Shown: piece by piece, positions 49,164-58,950 of the stretch
How the letters are laid out: every line of letters begins with the position of its first letter
Numbering within the stretch: position 1 is the stretch's first letter
Assembly (NCBI GenBank): GCA_021775835.1
Contig: JAJFHC010000016.1
Span: 1 to 64,000 of the forward strand
Direction of reading: 5' to 3'
DNA length: 64,000 nucleotides
Origin: Hyphomicrobiales bacterium
GTDB taxonomy: Bacteria; Pseudomonadota; Alphaproteobacteria; Rhizobiales; JAJFHC01
Notes under the pieces: generated by a model
Told to the model about the DNA's origin: nothing
The model's database searches: none
Seen by the model: only the letters and a program-made list of their open reading frames with translations
Position numbers and translations under genes: made by a program

Positions 49164-51278
49164 ATGAAGCCGAATGTTCATCGCTCACTGAAGATTGCCG
49201 CGGCAGCGGTGGCGGCAGGCATGTTCCTGACAGCCGCTGCCGTGCCGGCCTTCCTGGTGTTCGATCACTTCAATCCGCCGCCTCTCGACCGCGCCAATGA
49301 AGTGTCCGTCGAGGTAGTGGACACTGATGGAAAGCTGTTGCGGGCGTTTGCAACCCGTCACGACCGCTGGCGTCTCCAGACGGGCTTGAGCGATGTCGAC
49401 AGTGAATTCCAGAAACTTCTGATCGCCTACGAAGACCAGCGCTTCTGGACCCACCCCGGGATCGACATCAAAGCGGTTTTCCGGGCGTTCGGGCAGATGG
49501 TAAGCAACCGCCGCATCATCTCCGGCGCCTCAACCATAACCATGCAACTTGCCCGCCTGCTGGAGCCGCGCAAGCATCGCTCCCTGCAATCAAAGCTCCT
49601 TCAGATGGTGCGCGCTCTGCAGATCGAGCGCCGCCTGACCAAGCAGCAGATTCTCGAGCGCTATCTCATGTTGGCCCCTTATGGCGGCAACCTTGAAGGT
49701 GTCCGGGCCGCGTCCCTTGCCTACTTCAACAAGGAACCCAAAGGGCTGACCCTTGCCCAGTCTGCCCTGCTTGTGGCCCTGCCTCAGTCCCCCGAACGCC
49801 GCAGGCCGGATCGGTTTCCGGCCGCTGCTCGCGCTGCCCGCGATACAGTTCTGGCGCGGGTTGGCGCCGCGGACATAATCGCCGAAGGAGAAGTGCAGCG
49901 TGCGTCGGCGACACGTGTTTCCCAGAAGCGTTTTGCCCTGCCGCATCATGCCGCTCATCTGGCCCAGCGTGCAGTGCAGACGAACTCCGGAAAGACCCGC
50001 CTCCGTGTGACACTGAAGCGGCACCTGCAGCACTCACTTGAAGAAGTTGCGCGAGACTCGATCAGGCGGTTTGGCCAGAACGTCTCCCTGGCGATAGTGC
50101 TGGCGGATGCCCAGACCGGGCGTATCCTGGCAGAAGTCGGCTCGCCGGATTACCTCAATGCCGAGCGCGCCGGTTGGGTCGACATGACCACCGCTATCAG
50201 GTCCCCGGGCTCTGCCCTGAAGCCTTTCATCTACGGACTGGCATTCGAAGAAGGTGTGGTCAGACCCGAGACCCTGATCATCGACCGTCCCGCCAACTTC
50301 GCCGGTTACCGCCCTCAGAATTTCGACCTGCAGTACCAGGGTGAAGTCAGTGTGCGAAAAGCGCTTGAGCTCTCTCTGAACGTGCCGGCCGTGCACCTTC
50401 TGGAAGCGGTTGGTCCTGCGCGCCTGATGTCGAAATTCCGCAAGAGCGGTGTCACCGCGGTGGTGCCGCGTTCCGACAGACCTGGTCTTGCCATCGGCCT
50501 GGGCGGAGTCGGCATCTCCCTGAAAGGGTTGACCCAGCTCTATATCGGGCTTGCCAACGGCGGCACGGTAAGCCGCCTGCATAATGTTCCCCTAAATAAA
50601 CCCGCCAGTTTCAACGCCAACAAACCGGCTCTCCTGCAACCGGATGCCGCCTGGCACGTCACCGACATCCTGTCCGGCACGCCGCCGCCGGTGGGGACAC
50701 GCGCAACCGGTATCGCCTACAAGACCGGCACAAGTTATGGCTACCGTGATGCCTGGTCGTTTGGCTATGACGGCCGCCATGTCATTGGCGTCTGGGTTGG
50801 GCGGGCCGACAATGGACCGGTCCCCGGCCTGACGGGGCGAACAGCTGCCGCACCCATCCTCTTCGAGGCCTTTGCCAGAACCGACCTCAAACGGACGCCA
50901 TTCGCATCACCGCCACCGGGCGCCCTGCGCACCGCGCACGATGAATTGCCCATCACATTGCAACGTTTCAGGCCCGGATCAGTGGCATTCAACGGCATCC
51001 GTTTGCCTGAACCCGCGCCGCAGATCATTTACCCTCCACAAGGCGCCCGGGTCATCCTCGGTACGACCGCCACAGGCGAGGCTCTGCCTCTGGTAATGAA
51101 ACTACAGGACGGCCGGCCGCCCTTCCGGTGGCTGGCAAACGGCAAGCCCTTTGCGCCCGGTTCCCGAAAGCGGATCACCACATGGACGCCTGACGGCAGC
51201 GGATTTTCCACATTGACCGTCATCGACGCCGGCGGTCGTGCTGCCAGCGTCAGCGTTTTCCTCCAGGCGGAGGAGTAA
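49164..51278 (+). CDS. pbpC: penicillin-binding protein 1C
   Basis: 704 residues with one N-terminal membrane segment (about 9-33). The transglycosylase domain has Glu90 in EDQRFWTHPGID, GASTITMQLARLL and LERYLMLAPYGGNLEG. The transpeptidase domain has S350-A-L-K353 in SPGSALKPF, S404-L-N406 and K520-T-G-T-S. The last 100 or so residues are the BiPBP_C domain typical of PBP1C (PQIIYPPQGARVIL onward). It makes and links peptidoglycan, probably during repair when the periplasm is attacked. It is 9 bp after the macroglobulin gene and should be co-translated with it. Confidence 0.94.
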   Translation: MKPNVHRSLKIAAAAVAAGMFLTAAAVPAFLVFDHFNPPPLDRANEVSVEVVDTDGKLLRAFATRHDRWRLQTGLSDVDSEFQKLLIAYEDQRFWTHPGIDIKAVFRAFGQMVSNRRIISGASTITMQLARLLEPRKHRSLQSKLLQMVRALQIERRLTKQQILERYLMLAPYGGNLEGVRAASLAYFNKEPKGLTLAQSALLVALPQSPERRRPDRFPAAARAARDTVLARVGAADIIAEGEVQRASATRVSQKRFALPHHAAHLAQRAVQTNSGKTRLRVTLKRHLQHSLEEVARDSIRRFGQNVSLAIVLADAQTGRILAEVGSPDYLNAERAGWVDMTTAIRSPGSALKPFIYGLAFEEGVVRPETLIIDRPANFAGYRPQNFDLQYQGEVSVRKALELSLNVPAVHLLEAVGPARLMSKFRKSGVTAVVPRSDRPGLAIGLGGVGISLKGLTQLYIGLANGGTVSRLHNVPLNKPASFNANKPALLQPDAAWHVTDILSGTPPPVGTRATGIAYKTGTSYGYRDAWSFGYDGRHVIGVWVGRADNGPVPGLTGRTAAAPILFEAFARTDLKRTPFASPPPGALRTAHDELPITLQRFRPGSVAFNGIRLPEPAPQIIYPPQGARVILGTTATGEALPLVMKLQDGRPPFRWLANGKPFAPGSRKRITTWTPDGSGFSTLTVIDAGGRAASVSVFLQAEE

Positions 51279-51335
51279 GTTGATCGTGAAGTCCCACTCC
51301 GGTGTACTGACACGAGCTTATGAGATGGAGCCGAA

Positions 51336-51884
51336 ATGAAGAGAGTCCTGGCCTGTGCGATCGCAATCCTGTTTCAATTGATCCCTCCGAATTTCGCTTC
51401 TGCGGAGACGCCCCCCAAAATTGTCGCAACACTGGATCTCGCCAGAAAGGACACAGCCGCGACAGACGCTTTCTACACAGCACTCACCAAAGCCGAGCGT
51501 GAACCGTTCTATCTGAACCTGACAATCAAGCCCCATCAGGACGCCGACGAAGCGGGGTACACACTGAATGCGGACGTCCCTTCTGCGAACGGCTCATCCG
51601 GGAACACCGGCGACATGCATGTCTGCGGCGACGGCATATGGGGGACAATCGATAATTTCAGAGCAGTCTACAAGCTCGGGTTCAGGCCATTCGAAGACAA
51701 TCATTCCGGTGTGGAAATCACTATTGGAGATCGCGTGCGATTTCCGTTTCACAATATGATTTGCTCATCCGAGGGATACACCTCGACGAAGAGAACGCCA
51801 CTGTTGATCGAAGGCCATTTTGTTGTCTCGAAGGCAACCATACCAACAGCGATTATCTACACCCTGTTCCCGTTCGATCCTTGA
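51336..51884 (+). CDS. exported protein of unknown function
   Basis: 182 residues. ATG 51336 has GAG-type binding site upstream. Signal peptide MKRVLACAIAILFQLIPP to about FASA. The mature protein has two cysteines (in MHVCGDGIWG and MICSSEGY) that may form a disulfide, and no known motif. It lies 57 bp after pbpC and could be part of that operon, but might have its own promoter. Its end is only 4 bp from the end of the convergent GntR gene. Confidence 0.7.
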   Translation: MKRVLACAIAILFQLIPPNFASAETPPKIVATLDLARKDTAATDAFYTALTKAEREPFYLNLTIKPHQDADEAGYTLNADVPSANGSSGNTGDMHVCGDGIWGTIDNFRAVYKLGFRPFEDNHSGVEITIGDRVRFPFHNMICSSEGYTSTKRTPLLIEGHFVVSKATIPTAIIYTLFPFDP

Positions 51885-51888
51885 TTGG

Positions 51889-52572
51889 CTAGCCCAGCAG
51901 TTTCAGCAGCACTCGATACGCTCCGTCGATATCGGCTTCGACAGCGCCTCTCGCCGCCGCCTTGTCGCCTTTCCGGATCGCCTTGATCATCGCCGCATGG
52001 TGCCTGTTGGCCTGTTTCGGATTACCGGACTCGTGCAACAGGCTGAAATAGGGGCTGATCTGAAGCCAGAGATTTTCTACGACATTCAGGGCTGACGGCG
52101 AATTTGCGGTTCGGTAGATTTCGAAATGAAACGCGCGGTTGCCGCGCAGGAAACCCTTCACGTGCCCGTTCACAACGGCATTCCGCATGTCCGCATAGTG
52201 CGCCTCGAGAAACGCAATGCCGGTCTCCGTGAAATTGCCTACCGCCCACTCGGTGACAAACCCTTCAATCTCCCTGCGGACGTTTCTCAAGTCTTCAAGC
52301 CGCTCCACCGTCAAGGGAGGAATGCCGATGGACCGGCCCGACACCACCGTCAGCGCATTGGCGGCCGTGAGGCGCTTGAAGGCTTCGCGCACGGGCATGG
52401 CACTGACCCCCAGCGAATCTGCCAGGGCCTGAATCGTCACAAGCTGTCCCGGTTCGATTTCACCGTCCAGGATGAGGTTGGACAGTTGCCGGTAGACCCT
52501 GTCCTGCAAGGTATCCCGGTCGACCAGCGTTGTCGGCAGATGGGCTGGAACCGGTTTCGTCTTTGAGGTCAT
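51889..52572 (-). CDS. GntR family regulator (FCD/FadR subfamily)
   Basis: 227 residues. The N-terminal winged helix has LVTIQALADSLGVSAMPVRE followed by AFKRLTAANALTVV, as in GntR proteins. The C-terminal helical domain (about 95-220) has EIEGFVTEWAV, HFEIYRTANSPSALNVVENL and HHAAMIKAIRKGDKAAARGA, which is the FCD type with metal-binding His residues. Such regulators usually respond to small organic acids. It is encoded 21 bp after the BKACE gene on the same strand, so it most likely controls this catabolic cluster. Confidence 0.9.
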   Translation of the reverse strand: MTSKTKPVPAHLPTTLVDRDTLQDRVYRQLSNLILDGEIEPGQLVTIQALADSLGVSAMPVREAFKRLTAANALTVVSGRSIGIPPLTVERLEDLRNVRREIEGFVTEWAVGNFTETGIAFLEAHYADMRNAVVNGHVKGFLRGNRAFHFEIYRTANSPSALNVVENLWLQISPYFSLLHESGNPKQANRHHAAMIKAIRKGDKAAARGAVEADIDGAYRVLLKLLG

Positions 52573-52593
52573 GGGGCCAGCCCAATCTCCTTG

Positions 52594-53520
52594 TCAAAAT
52601 CCGACCTGGTCGCCGCCTTTGAGTTTGAGCATTTCGCGGGCCTCGTCCGGTGTCGCGATCTCCAGACCGAACCCTTCAATGATGCTGCGGGCCTTGGTGA
52701 CCTGCTCCGCATTAGTCTTGGCCAGTTGACCCGGGCCGATCCAGAGGTTGTCTTCAAGGCCCACCCTGACATTACCGCCCATGGCCGCCGACATGGCAGC
52801 TATTGTCATCTGGTTGCGGCCCGCCCCCAGTACCGACCACTGATAGTCGTCGCCAAACAGCCGGTCGGCCGTCCGTTTCATGTGGGCCACATCCTCGTGA
52901 TGCCCGCCGATGCCGCCGAGAATGCCAAAAACCGACTGGACAAAGAAGGGAGGTTTGACAACACCGCGGTCGGCAAAATGCGCCAGGGTGTAGAGATGGC
53001 CGATGTCATAACACTCGATCTCGAATCGCGTGCCATTCTCGGCACAAGTCGACAGGATGTATTCGATGTCGGCAAAAGTATTCTTGAAGATGCGCTCGCG
53101 CGACCCTTCCAGGTAATCGTATTCCCAGTCGTGCTTGAATTCCTTGAAACGAGCCAGCATCGGGTAGAGTCCGAAATTCATGGAGCCCATGTTCAGGGAG
53201 GCGACTTCGGGACGAAACGTTGCCGCCGGCCTGACGCGTTCCTCGATAGTCATGGTCGCCGCCCCGCCGGTCGTGATGTTGAGCACGCAGTTTGACCGCT
53301 GCTTGATGACCTGGAGAAACGGCGCAAAGGCTTCAACCGATTGGTCGGGCAATCCGGTTTCCGGTTCGCGCGCATGAAGATGAACGATAGCCGCGCCGGC
53401 CTCTGCCGCACCGATGGCGGCGTCCGCAATTTCCTCCGCCGTGATCGGCAAATGGGGCGACATGGTCGGCGTGTGGATGGATCCGGTAACGGCGCACGTG
53501 ATGATGACTTTACGGCTCAT
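52594..53520 (-). CDS. beta-keto acid cleavage enzyme (BKACE family)
   Basis: 308 residues from ATG 53520 (AGGAG upstream); the longer open frame to 53616 runs into the upstream gene. The N-terminus KVIITCAVTGSIHTPTMSP, then AGAAIVHLHAREPETG, has the zinc-binding His-x-His and the family sequence; ITTGGAATMTIEERV and RVGLEDNLWIGPGQLA also match. BKACE enzymes use acetyl-CoA and zinc to split a beta-keto acid into acetoacetate and a CoA ester. The known substrates include 3-dehydrocarnitine and 3-keto-5-aminohexanoate. With the dehydrogenase encoded just upstream, a 3-hydroxy acid may be oxidised and then split; a carnitine-like pathway is possible but not certain. Confidence 0.9.
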   Translation of the reverse strand: MSRKVIITCAVTGSIHTPTMSPHLPITAEEIADAAIGAAEAGAAIVHLHAREPETGLPDQSVEAFAPFLQVIKQRSNCVLNITTGGAATMTIEERVRPAATFRPEVASLNMGSMNFGLYPMLARFKEFKHDWEYDYLEGSRERIFKNTFADIEYILSTCAENGTRFEIECYDIGHLYTLAHFADRGVVKPPFFVQSVFGILGGIGGHHEDVAHMKRTADRLFGDDYQWSVLGAGRNQMTIAAMSAAMGGNVRVGLEDNLWIGPGQLAKTNAEQVTKARSIIEGFGLEIATPDEAREMLKLKGGDQVGF

Positions 53521-53555
53521 GGTTCGCTGGCTCCTGAATTGCTGTACCCATAATT

Positions 53556-54488
53556 CTACGCATCTTGCTGGCGTTTCTTGTGATCCCGTAGCGCACCGAG
53601 ACACTCGTTGCGCCATTGCGTCAACCGTTCAAGACGTTCCTTGTCTGCCTCGTGCGGCCAGGCCGCCAAAATGGCATCGGCGCTTTGAGGGCCGAAAACG
53701 TCGCCTGTCGGCGGGTCCTCCGCGAGCCCCTTGTAGAAGCCGACATAACGGCGGCAATAGTCGGCAATGCCGCCAGGGGCGTTAAGGTCGACGGTCTCGA
53801 ACGGGCCCATGAACGACCAGCGCAGTCCCAGGCCGTCCTTCATGGTGTGGTCCAGATCCTCCGGCGAAACAACGCCGTCACGCACCAGCCGGAATGCTTC
53901 CGCCAGCACGGCACCCTGGAGGCGGTTGAGAACAAAACCGTCAATTTCCTGTTTGACGATAATCGGGACCTGACCGATGTCGCGATACACATCGTACGCA
54001 CGTTCGACCACGACCGGATCCGTCCATGGCGCTGCGCAGACCTCGACCAGGGGAATCAGGTGCGGCGGGTTGACCGGATGACCGACGAGGCACCGGGAAC
54101 GTCCCGCCAGATCTTCGGTGAATCTGGACGCAACGATGGCGGACGTCGATGAGGCCAGGACCGCGTTTTTCGGTGCATGCTTGTCGAATTCAGCAAAAAT
54201 CGACGCCTTGACTTCGCAGACCTCCGGTCCGTTTTCCTGAACGAAGTCGGCTCCGGATACGGCTTCCTCGACACTTGTCGTCCATGATATCCGGCCCAGG
54301 ACTTCATCACTCGGGCCACACAGCCGGTGGCGTTCCAGGATCGCACAATCTTCAACCAGACCGTCGGCCAGGTCGTCAAGAACATCCCTCGATGGGTCCG
54401 TCATGACCACGTACCAGCCCGCGCGGGCGAACACCAGGGCCCATGCCCTGCCGATAAGACCGGAACCGACGATTGCCGCGCGAGACAT
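53556..54488 (-). CDS. 3-hydroxyacyl/L-gulonate-type dehydrogenase (lambda-crystallin/carnitine dehydrogenase-like)
   Basis: 310 residues from ATG 54488; the long open frame to 54809 is antisense to the SDR gene. The NAD-binding motif AIVGSGLIGRAWALVFARAG comes first, then FVQENGPEVCEVK, ASSTSAIVAS and GHPVNPPHLIPLVEVCAAPW with the catalytic histidine, then EIDGFVLNRLQGAVLAEAFR. This pattern is the lambda-crystallin (L-gulonate 3-dehydrogenase) and L-carnitine dehydrogenase branch. It should oxidise a 3-hydroxy acid to a 3-keto acid, the substrate type for the BKACE encoded 35 bp downstream. Confidence 0.87.
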   Translation of the reverse strand: MSRAAIVGSGLIGRAWALVFARAGWYVVMTDPSRDVLDDLADGLVEDCAILERHRLCGPSDEVLGRISWTTSVEEAVSGADFVQENGPEVCEVKASIFAEFDKHAPKNAVLASSTSAIVASRFTEDLAGRSRCLVGHPVNPPHLIPLVEVCAAPWTDPVVVERAYDVYRDIGQVPIIVKQEIDGFVLNRLQGAVLAEAFRLVRDGVVSPEDLDHTMKDGLGLRWSFMGPFETVDLNAPGGIADYCRRYVGFYKGLAEDPPTGDVFGPQSADAILAAWPHEADKERLERLTQWRNECLGALRDHKKRQQDA

Positions 54489-54597
54489 AGTTGGAATCCT
54501 GAATTTGCCGTCTTGTTGTGATCTTTGATCAAAGATATTATCTGGCACAGAATGGACATTGTCGAGTCTGTTCGGTCGTATGAGGAGGTCAGCCAGC

Positions 54598-55374
54598 ATG
54601 GATTTGAACTTGACGGGCACACGGGTAATCGTGACAGCGGGAGCCTCCGGAATCGGCCTTGAGATCGCCCGCGCCTTCCTCAACGAGGGCGCCCAAGTCG
54701 AGATCTGCGATGTTGACGAAACCGCAATCGCCGAAGTTCCGAAGCAGTTGACCGGCGCCCGCGCAACCTTGTGCAACGTGGCCGACAGGCCGGCCATCAC
54801 GGCTTTCATTCACGATGCCGCCGAACGCATGGGCGGCCTCGATGTGCTGGTCAACAATGCCGGGATCGCCGGCCCCACGGCCCGGGTCGAAGACGTCAAC
54901 CCGGAAGACTGGGATCGCTGTGTCGACGTTTGCCTGACCAGCCAGTTCAACTGCACCCGGATTGCCGTGCCCTATCTCCGCCGAAGCGACAATGCGTCGA
55001 TCGCCAACCTGTCGTCTGCAGCTGGGCGCATGGGCTTTGCCATGCGAACGCCGTATGCCGCGGCCAAGTGGGGCATCATCGGCCTGACCAAATCCCTGTC
55101 AATCGAGCTGGGTGCCGACGGCATCAGAGTCAACGCGATCCTTCCCGGCATCGTTGCCGGCGACCGCCAGCGCCGTGTCATGGAAGCCAAGGCCCAGCAA
55201 AAGGGTTTGTCTTTTGCAGAAATCGAGACGGAGGCCTTCTCCTACGCATCGATCAAGGACTACGTGACTGCAGAACAGCTTGCCGACCAGATTCTGTTTC
55301 TCGCCAGCTCCCGTGGACGCACCATATCGGGCCAGGCACTTTCCATCTGCGGCGACGTCAAAATGCTTGCCTGA
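54598..55374 (+). CDS. SDR family oxidoreductase
   Basis: 258 residues from ATG 54598, with AGGAGG upstream; the open frame starts 13 codons earlier, but without such a site. The cofactor motif is TAGASGIGLEIA, the NNAG motif LVNNAGIAGP, then NLSSAAGRMGFAMRTPYAAA with Ser and the Tyr-x3-Lys pair (YAAAKWG). The end of the protein has LFLASSRGRTISGQALSICG, as in 3-oxoacyl-ACP-reductase-like enzymes. It reads away from the dehydrogenase gene across 109 bp and probably belongs to the same catabolic unit. The substrate cannot be told. Confidence 0.9.
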   Translation: MDLNLTGTRVIVTAGASGIGLEIARAFLNEGAQVEICDVDETAIAEVPKQLTGARATLCNVADRPAITAFIHDAAERMGGLDVLVNNAGIAGPTARVEDVNPEDWDRCVDVCLTSQFNCTRIAVPYLRRSDNASIANLSSAAGRMGFAMRTPYAAAKWGIIGLTKSLSIELGADGIRVNAILPGIVAGDRQRRVMEAKAQQKGLSFAEIETEAFSYASIKDYVTAEQLADQILFLASSRGRTISGQALSICGDVKMLA

Positions 55375-55459
55375 CAAAGCTTGGTTGCCAGAGTGTAACC
55401 AACCGACATTTACATTCCCTGGCACATCCCCGAGACTGAGCCTGGGAGTATCCGGGTAG

Positions 55460-58400
55460 ATGGCGAAGCTTTTCATCAGTCATTCGAGCGAGAACAATGC
55501 CGAGGCTGTTGCGGTTTCCAACTGGCTGGCAACCACCGGCTGGAACGACGTGTTTCTCGATCTCGACCCCCAGCATGGTCTCAAACCCGGTGAACAATGG
55601 CAGAAGGAACTCAAGACGGCCGCCGAGCGTTGCGAAGTGGTGCTGTTTTTGATCTCGCCGGAATGGGCGGCCTCACGTTGGTGCATCGCTGAGTTCCTGC
55701 TCGCCAAGAACCTCAACAAACAGCTCATCGGTGTGCTCATCAAACAGACGCCGTTCGAGGATCTCCCGGTGGAGATGACATCGGAATGGCAGATCGCCGA
55801 CTTGACCACCGAACCGCGCGCAGCGACATTTGACGTCTCCCTCCCCCACACAGGGGAAGCCGCCACGGTCGCCTTTTCTTCCGATGGCCTTGAACGCCTC
55901 AGGATCGGTCTCCAGGCGGCAGGCCTCGATGCCCGGTATTTCGCCTGGCCGCCGGAACACGACCCTGATCGTCCGCCCTACCGGGGGCTCAAGCCACTCG
56001 AGGCCGAGGACGCCGGCATCTTTTTTGGTCGCGATGGCACAATCGTCAACGTGCTTGGCCGGCTGCGGGGACTGCGGGCGTCCCAAGCACCACGCATACT
56101 GGTTATCCTGGGCGCTTCGGGGTCCGGCAAATCGTCGCTTCTCCGCGCTGGAATTCTACCGAGGCTGGAACGCGACGACCGGCATTTCCTGCCCCTGACT
56201 GTCATCCGCCCCGGCCAGGCGGCAATCACCGGCGAGACCGGCCTCCTCGCAAGCCTGACGGCAACGTTCAGGGCCCACGGCGTGGCCCGGAAGAGGGCCG
56301 TCCTGCGCGAAGCCGTGGAAGGGGGAGGTGCAACATTGAAGCCGTTGCTGCGGGAACTGGTGCAGGTGGCAGGACGCAGCGGCAGGGAAGCGTCTGCCCT
56401 GCCGCCGACCCTCGTCCTTGCCATCGATCAGGGCGAGGAACTTTATTCGCCGGAGGCGGCAGGCGAAACCGAGATGTTCCTCGATCTGCTCCGCGATCTC
56501 CTCACAGGCGACGATCCCGCTGTAGCCGTCCTGTTTACAATCCGTTCGGACAGTTATGAGCCACTGCAGTCGGACATGCGGCTGGAAGGCCTGCGCCAGG
56601 AGACCCACAGTCTCGCGCCCATGCCAAGCGGTGCCTACAAGGACGTGATTACCGGCCCGGCCTCAAGATTGGAGGGGTCCAGGAGGCCGCTGAAGATCGG
56701 CGACCGGCTTACGGACGCACTGCTTGAAGACATTGAGGACGGCGGCACCAGGGACGCCCTGCCCCTGCTTTCCTTCACCCTGGAAAGGCTCTATGCGGAG
56801 TATGGCGATGACGGTGACATCACGCTTGCCGACTACGAGCAGATGGGACGGATCTCCGGATCGATCGAGGCCGCTGTTGAAAGTGCGCTGAAATCAGCCG
56901 ACTCCGATCCAAGAATTCCAAGAGATCGCCAGGCCCGTCTCGTTCTTCTGCGCCGCGGCCTGATTCCCTGGCTCGCCGGCATCGATCCGGAAACAAAAAA
57001 ACCCCGTCGACATAGAGCCTACCAGTCCGCCATACCTGAAGAGGCCCGGCCATTGATCATGCATCTGGTCGAACAACGTCTCCTGGCGACCGACATAGAA
57101 AAAGAGACCGGCACCCAGGTCATAGAACCGGCCCATGAAGCTCTGTTGCGTCAGTGGGGCCTGCTCGATGATTGGCTCGGTGGAGACGCCGAAGCCCTGA
57201 CGGTTCTCGCCGGCGTAAAGCGAGCCGCCCGTGACTGGGATGCCAACGCCAGAACACCGGCTTGGCTCGACCACACCGAAGGGCGGCTCAAGGCTGTCGA
57301 AAACATCACCGCCCGCAAGGACTTGTGGGACTACCTGGAACTCAATGACCAAGCCTACGTGAAAGCTGCACGACAGGCGGAGAATTCCCGTCATGCCAGC
57401 AGACGCCGGACACGTGCCGGCCTGATGGTGGCCGGGTTCATCGCAGCGATTGCAATCGGCTTTGCGGTGTACACGAAACTGGAACAGCGCTGGACCGAGG
57501 AACTGGAAAAACAGACCGTCCTGGAAGCTTCCAGACTTGATGCCGAACGAAGGTCCATCCAGTTGGCCGGATTTTCAGCCGCGGCCCTGCAAAGCGGCAA
57601 CGCAACCCTCGCTGTATTGCTCGGGCTGGAAGGTATTGAGGGAGCTGGAGGCCAGGCCGCCAATATTGCCCGTGGAGAGATGGCGGTCAGGCGTGGATTG
57701 CAGAACTTGAGGGAGCGAACGGTTCTCCGGTGCGATGACCCGGAAAGCGGCAAGGGAGCACGGTTCAACCACGTTGCCATCAATTCGAGTGGCACGATGA
57801 TCGCCGGTGTCGCCGAGGACGGGGTTGTTTGTCTTTGGAATCGCGAAACCGGAAACCTTTCCCGGTTCGTTGGCCATGAACCCCTGGAAGTCTACTCGAT
57901 CGAATTCAGCCCTGATGGCAAACGTCTGGTCAGCGGCTCGAACGACAAGTCGGCGCGGATCTGGAACACCGCATCGATAGGGAGCGGCTCGATCGCTCCT
58001 GAACGGGTCATACCGGACTCATCGACACTGGATGACGCTCAGGGGTGCGCGGGCAGGAGCGCCATCCGCTATGCCGAGTTCAACCACCAGGGCGACCGTA
58101 TCGTCGTCGCCAGGGCGGACGGCTATGCCTGCGTCTACGCTTTGACGGGAAAGATTGTTGCGGAGTTCAGAGGCAGCGGCGATGGCTTGCGCCACGCCTC
58201 ATTTGACATGTCCGGCCAACAGGTCGCCACAGCATCACAGGACAAACACGTCCGTGTCTGGACTCTGGATGGACAAGGTGGTGCAACCCTCATCGCGGAT
58301 CATACGGACGGGCAATGGATACGCATGGCGCGGTTCGACATCTCAGGCCGCCAGATTCTCTTCGCCACCGACCTCGACGTAGCCCGGGTTCTGGAGATTC

Positions 58401-58810
58401 AAAGTGGCTCCATCGATGTCGATCTCAAAGGACACAGCGCCGATGTGTTCGCCGCAAAATTCAGCTCCAACGGAGAACATGTGGTGACGTCATCTGTTGA
58501 CGACACCGCACGCCTCTGGTCCCGGGACGGCAGGAATATCGCCGTTCTTGCCGGCCACAGAGGCAACGTTTATCACGCCACATTCGACGCAACCGGCGAG
58601 TTTATCCTGACGGCCTCCAATGACGGCACGGTCAGGGTCTGGAATCGACACCCGGTCTCATCCGGGGACGACATGGTAACAAAATTCCCCTCAACCGAAG
58701 CCCTGGTCACATTTGCCAGACACAACGTTGCACGCTGTTTGACACCCGGCGAACGGATTCGCTACGCCCTGCCCTCAGATGTGCCATCATGGTGCGAACG
58801 CCTGAACTGA
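55460..58810 (+). CDS. TIR-STAND NTPase-WD40 membrane protein
   Basis: 1116 residues. The TIR domain (1-135) begins with AKLFISHSSENN and has SRWCIAEFLLAKN, with Glu78 at the catalytic place, and VVLFLISPEWA. A novel-STAND-type NTPase (about 165-640) follows: PYRGLKPLEAEDAGIFFGRD, Walker A GASGSGKSS (218-226), and LVLAIDQGEELY (Walker B). One membrane segment lies at about 653-673 (AGLMVAGFIAAIAIGFAVY). Then comes a WD40 propeller (about 760-1110) with several GHxxxVYxxxF ... RVW blades. The NTPase should gather the TIR domains when the propeller meets its trigger. It is the first of three similar consecutive genes. Such architectures are found in bacterial defence or death systems. Confidence 0.88.
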   Translation: MAKLFISHSSENNAEAVAVSNWLATTGWNDVFLDLDPQHGLKPGEQWQKELKTAAERCEVVLFLISPEWAASRWCIAEFLLAKNLNKQLIGVLIKQTPFEDLPVEMTSEWQIADLTTEPRAATFDVSLPHTGEAATVAFSSDGLERLRIGLQAAGLDARYFAWPPEHDPDRPPYRGLKPLEAEDAGIFFGRDGTIVNVLGRLRGLRASQAPRILVILGASGSGKSSLLRAGILPRLERDDRHFLPLTVIRPGQAAITGETGLLASLTATFRAHGVARKRAVLREAVEGGGATLKPLLRELVQVAGRSGREASALPPTLVLAIDQGEELYSPEAAGETEMFLDLLRDLLTGDDPAVAVLFTIRSDSYEPLQSDMRLEGLRQETHSLAPMPSGAYKDVITGPASRLEGSRRPLKIGDRLTDALLEDIEDGGTRDALPLLSFTLERLYAEYGDDGDITLADYEQMGRISGSIEAAVESALKSADSDPRIPRDRQARLVLLRRGLIPWLAGIDPETKKPRRHRAYQSAIPEEARPLIMHLVEQRLLATDIEKETGTQVIEPAHEALLRQWGLLDDWLGGDAEALTVLAGVKRAARDWDANARTPAWLDHTEGRLKAVENITARKDLWDYLELNDQAYVKAARQAENSRHASRRRTRAGLMVAGFIAAIAIGFAVYTKLEQRWTEELEKQTVLEASRLDAERRSIQLAGFSAAALQSGNATLAVLLGLEGIEGAGGQAANIARGEMAVRRGLQNLRERTVLRCDDPESGKGARFNHVAINSSGTMIAGVAEDGVVCLWNRETGNLSRFVGHEPLEVYSIEFSPDGKRLVSGSNDKSARIWNTASIGSGSIAPERVIPDSSTLDDAQGCAGRSAIRYAEFNHQGDRIVVARADGYACVYALTGKIVAEFRGSGDGLRHASFDMSGQQVATASQDKHVRVWTLDGQGGATLIADHTDGQWIRMARFDISGRQILFATDLDVARVLEIQSGSIDVDLKGHSADVFAAKFSSNGEHVVTSSVDDTARLWSRDGRNIAVLAGHRGNVYHATFDATGEFILTASNDGTVRVWNRHPVSSGDDMVTKFPSTEALVTFARHNVARCLTPGERIRYALPSDVPSWCERLN

Positions 58811-58950
58811 TCATTTCCTGACATTAATAGAAAACGAAACGTGTCTTGCCAGCCGACGCGAAAAACTGGTCAAGTTGATCCAATGTGGTCAAACATTGCA
58901 ATGTTGTTCATTCGATGCACTTCTTCTGAAGCTGAAATGATCTCCGGGAT

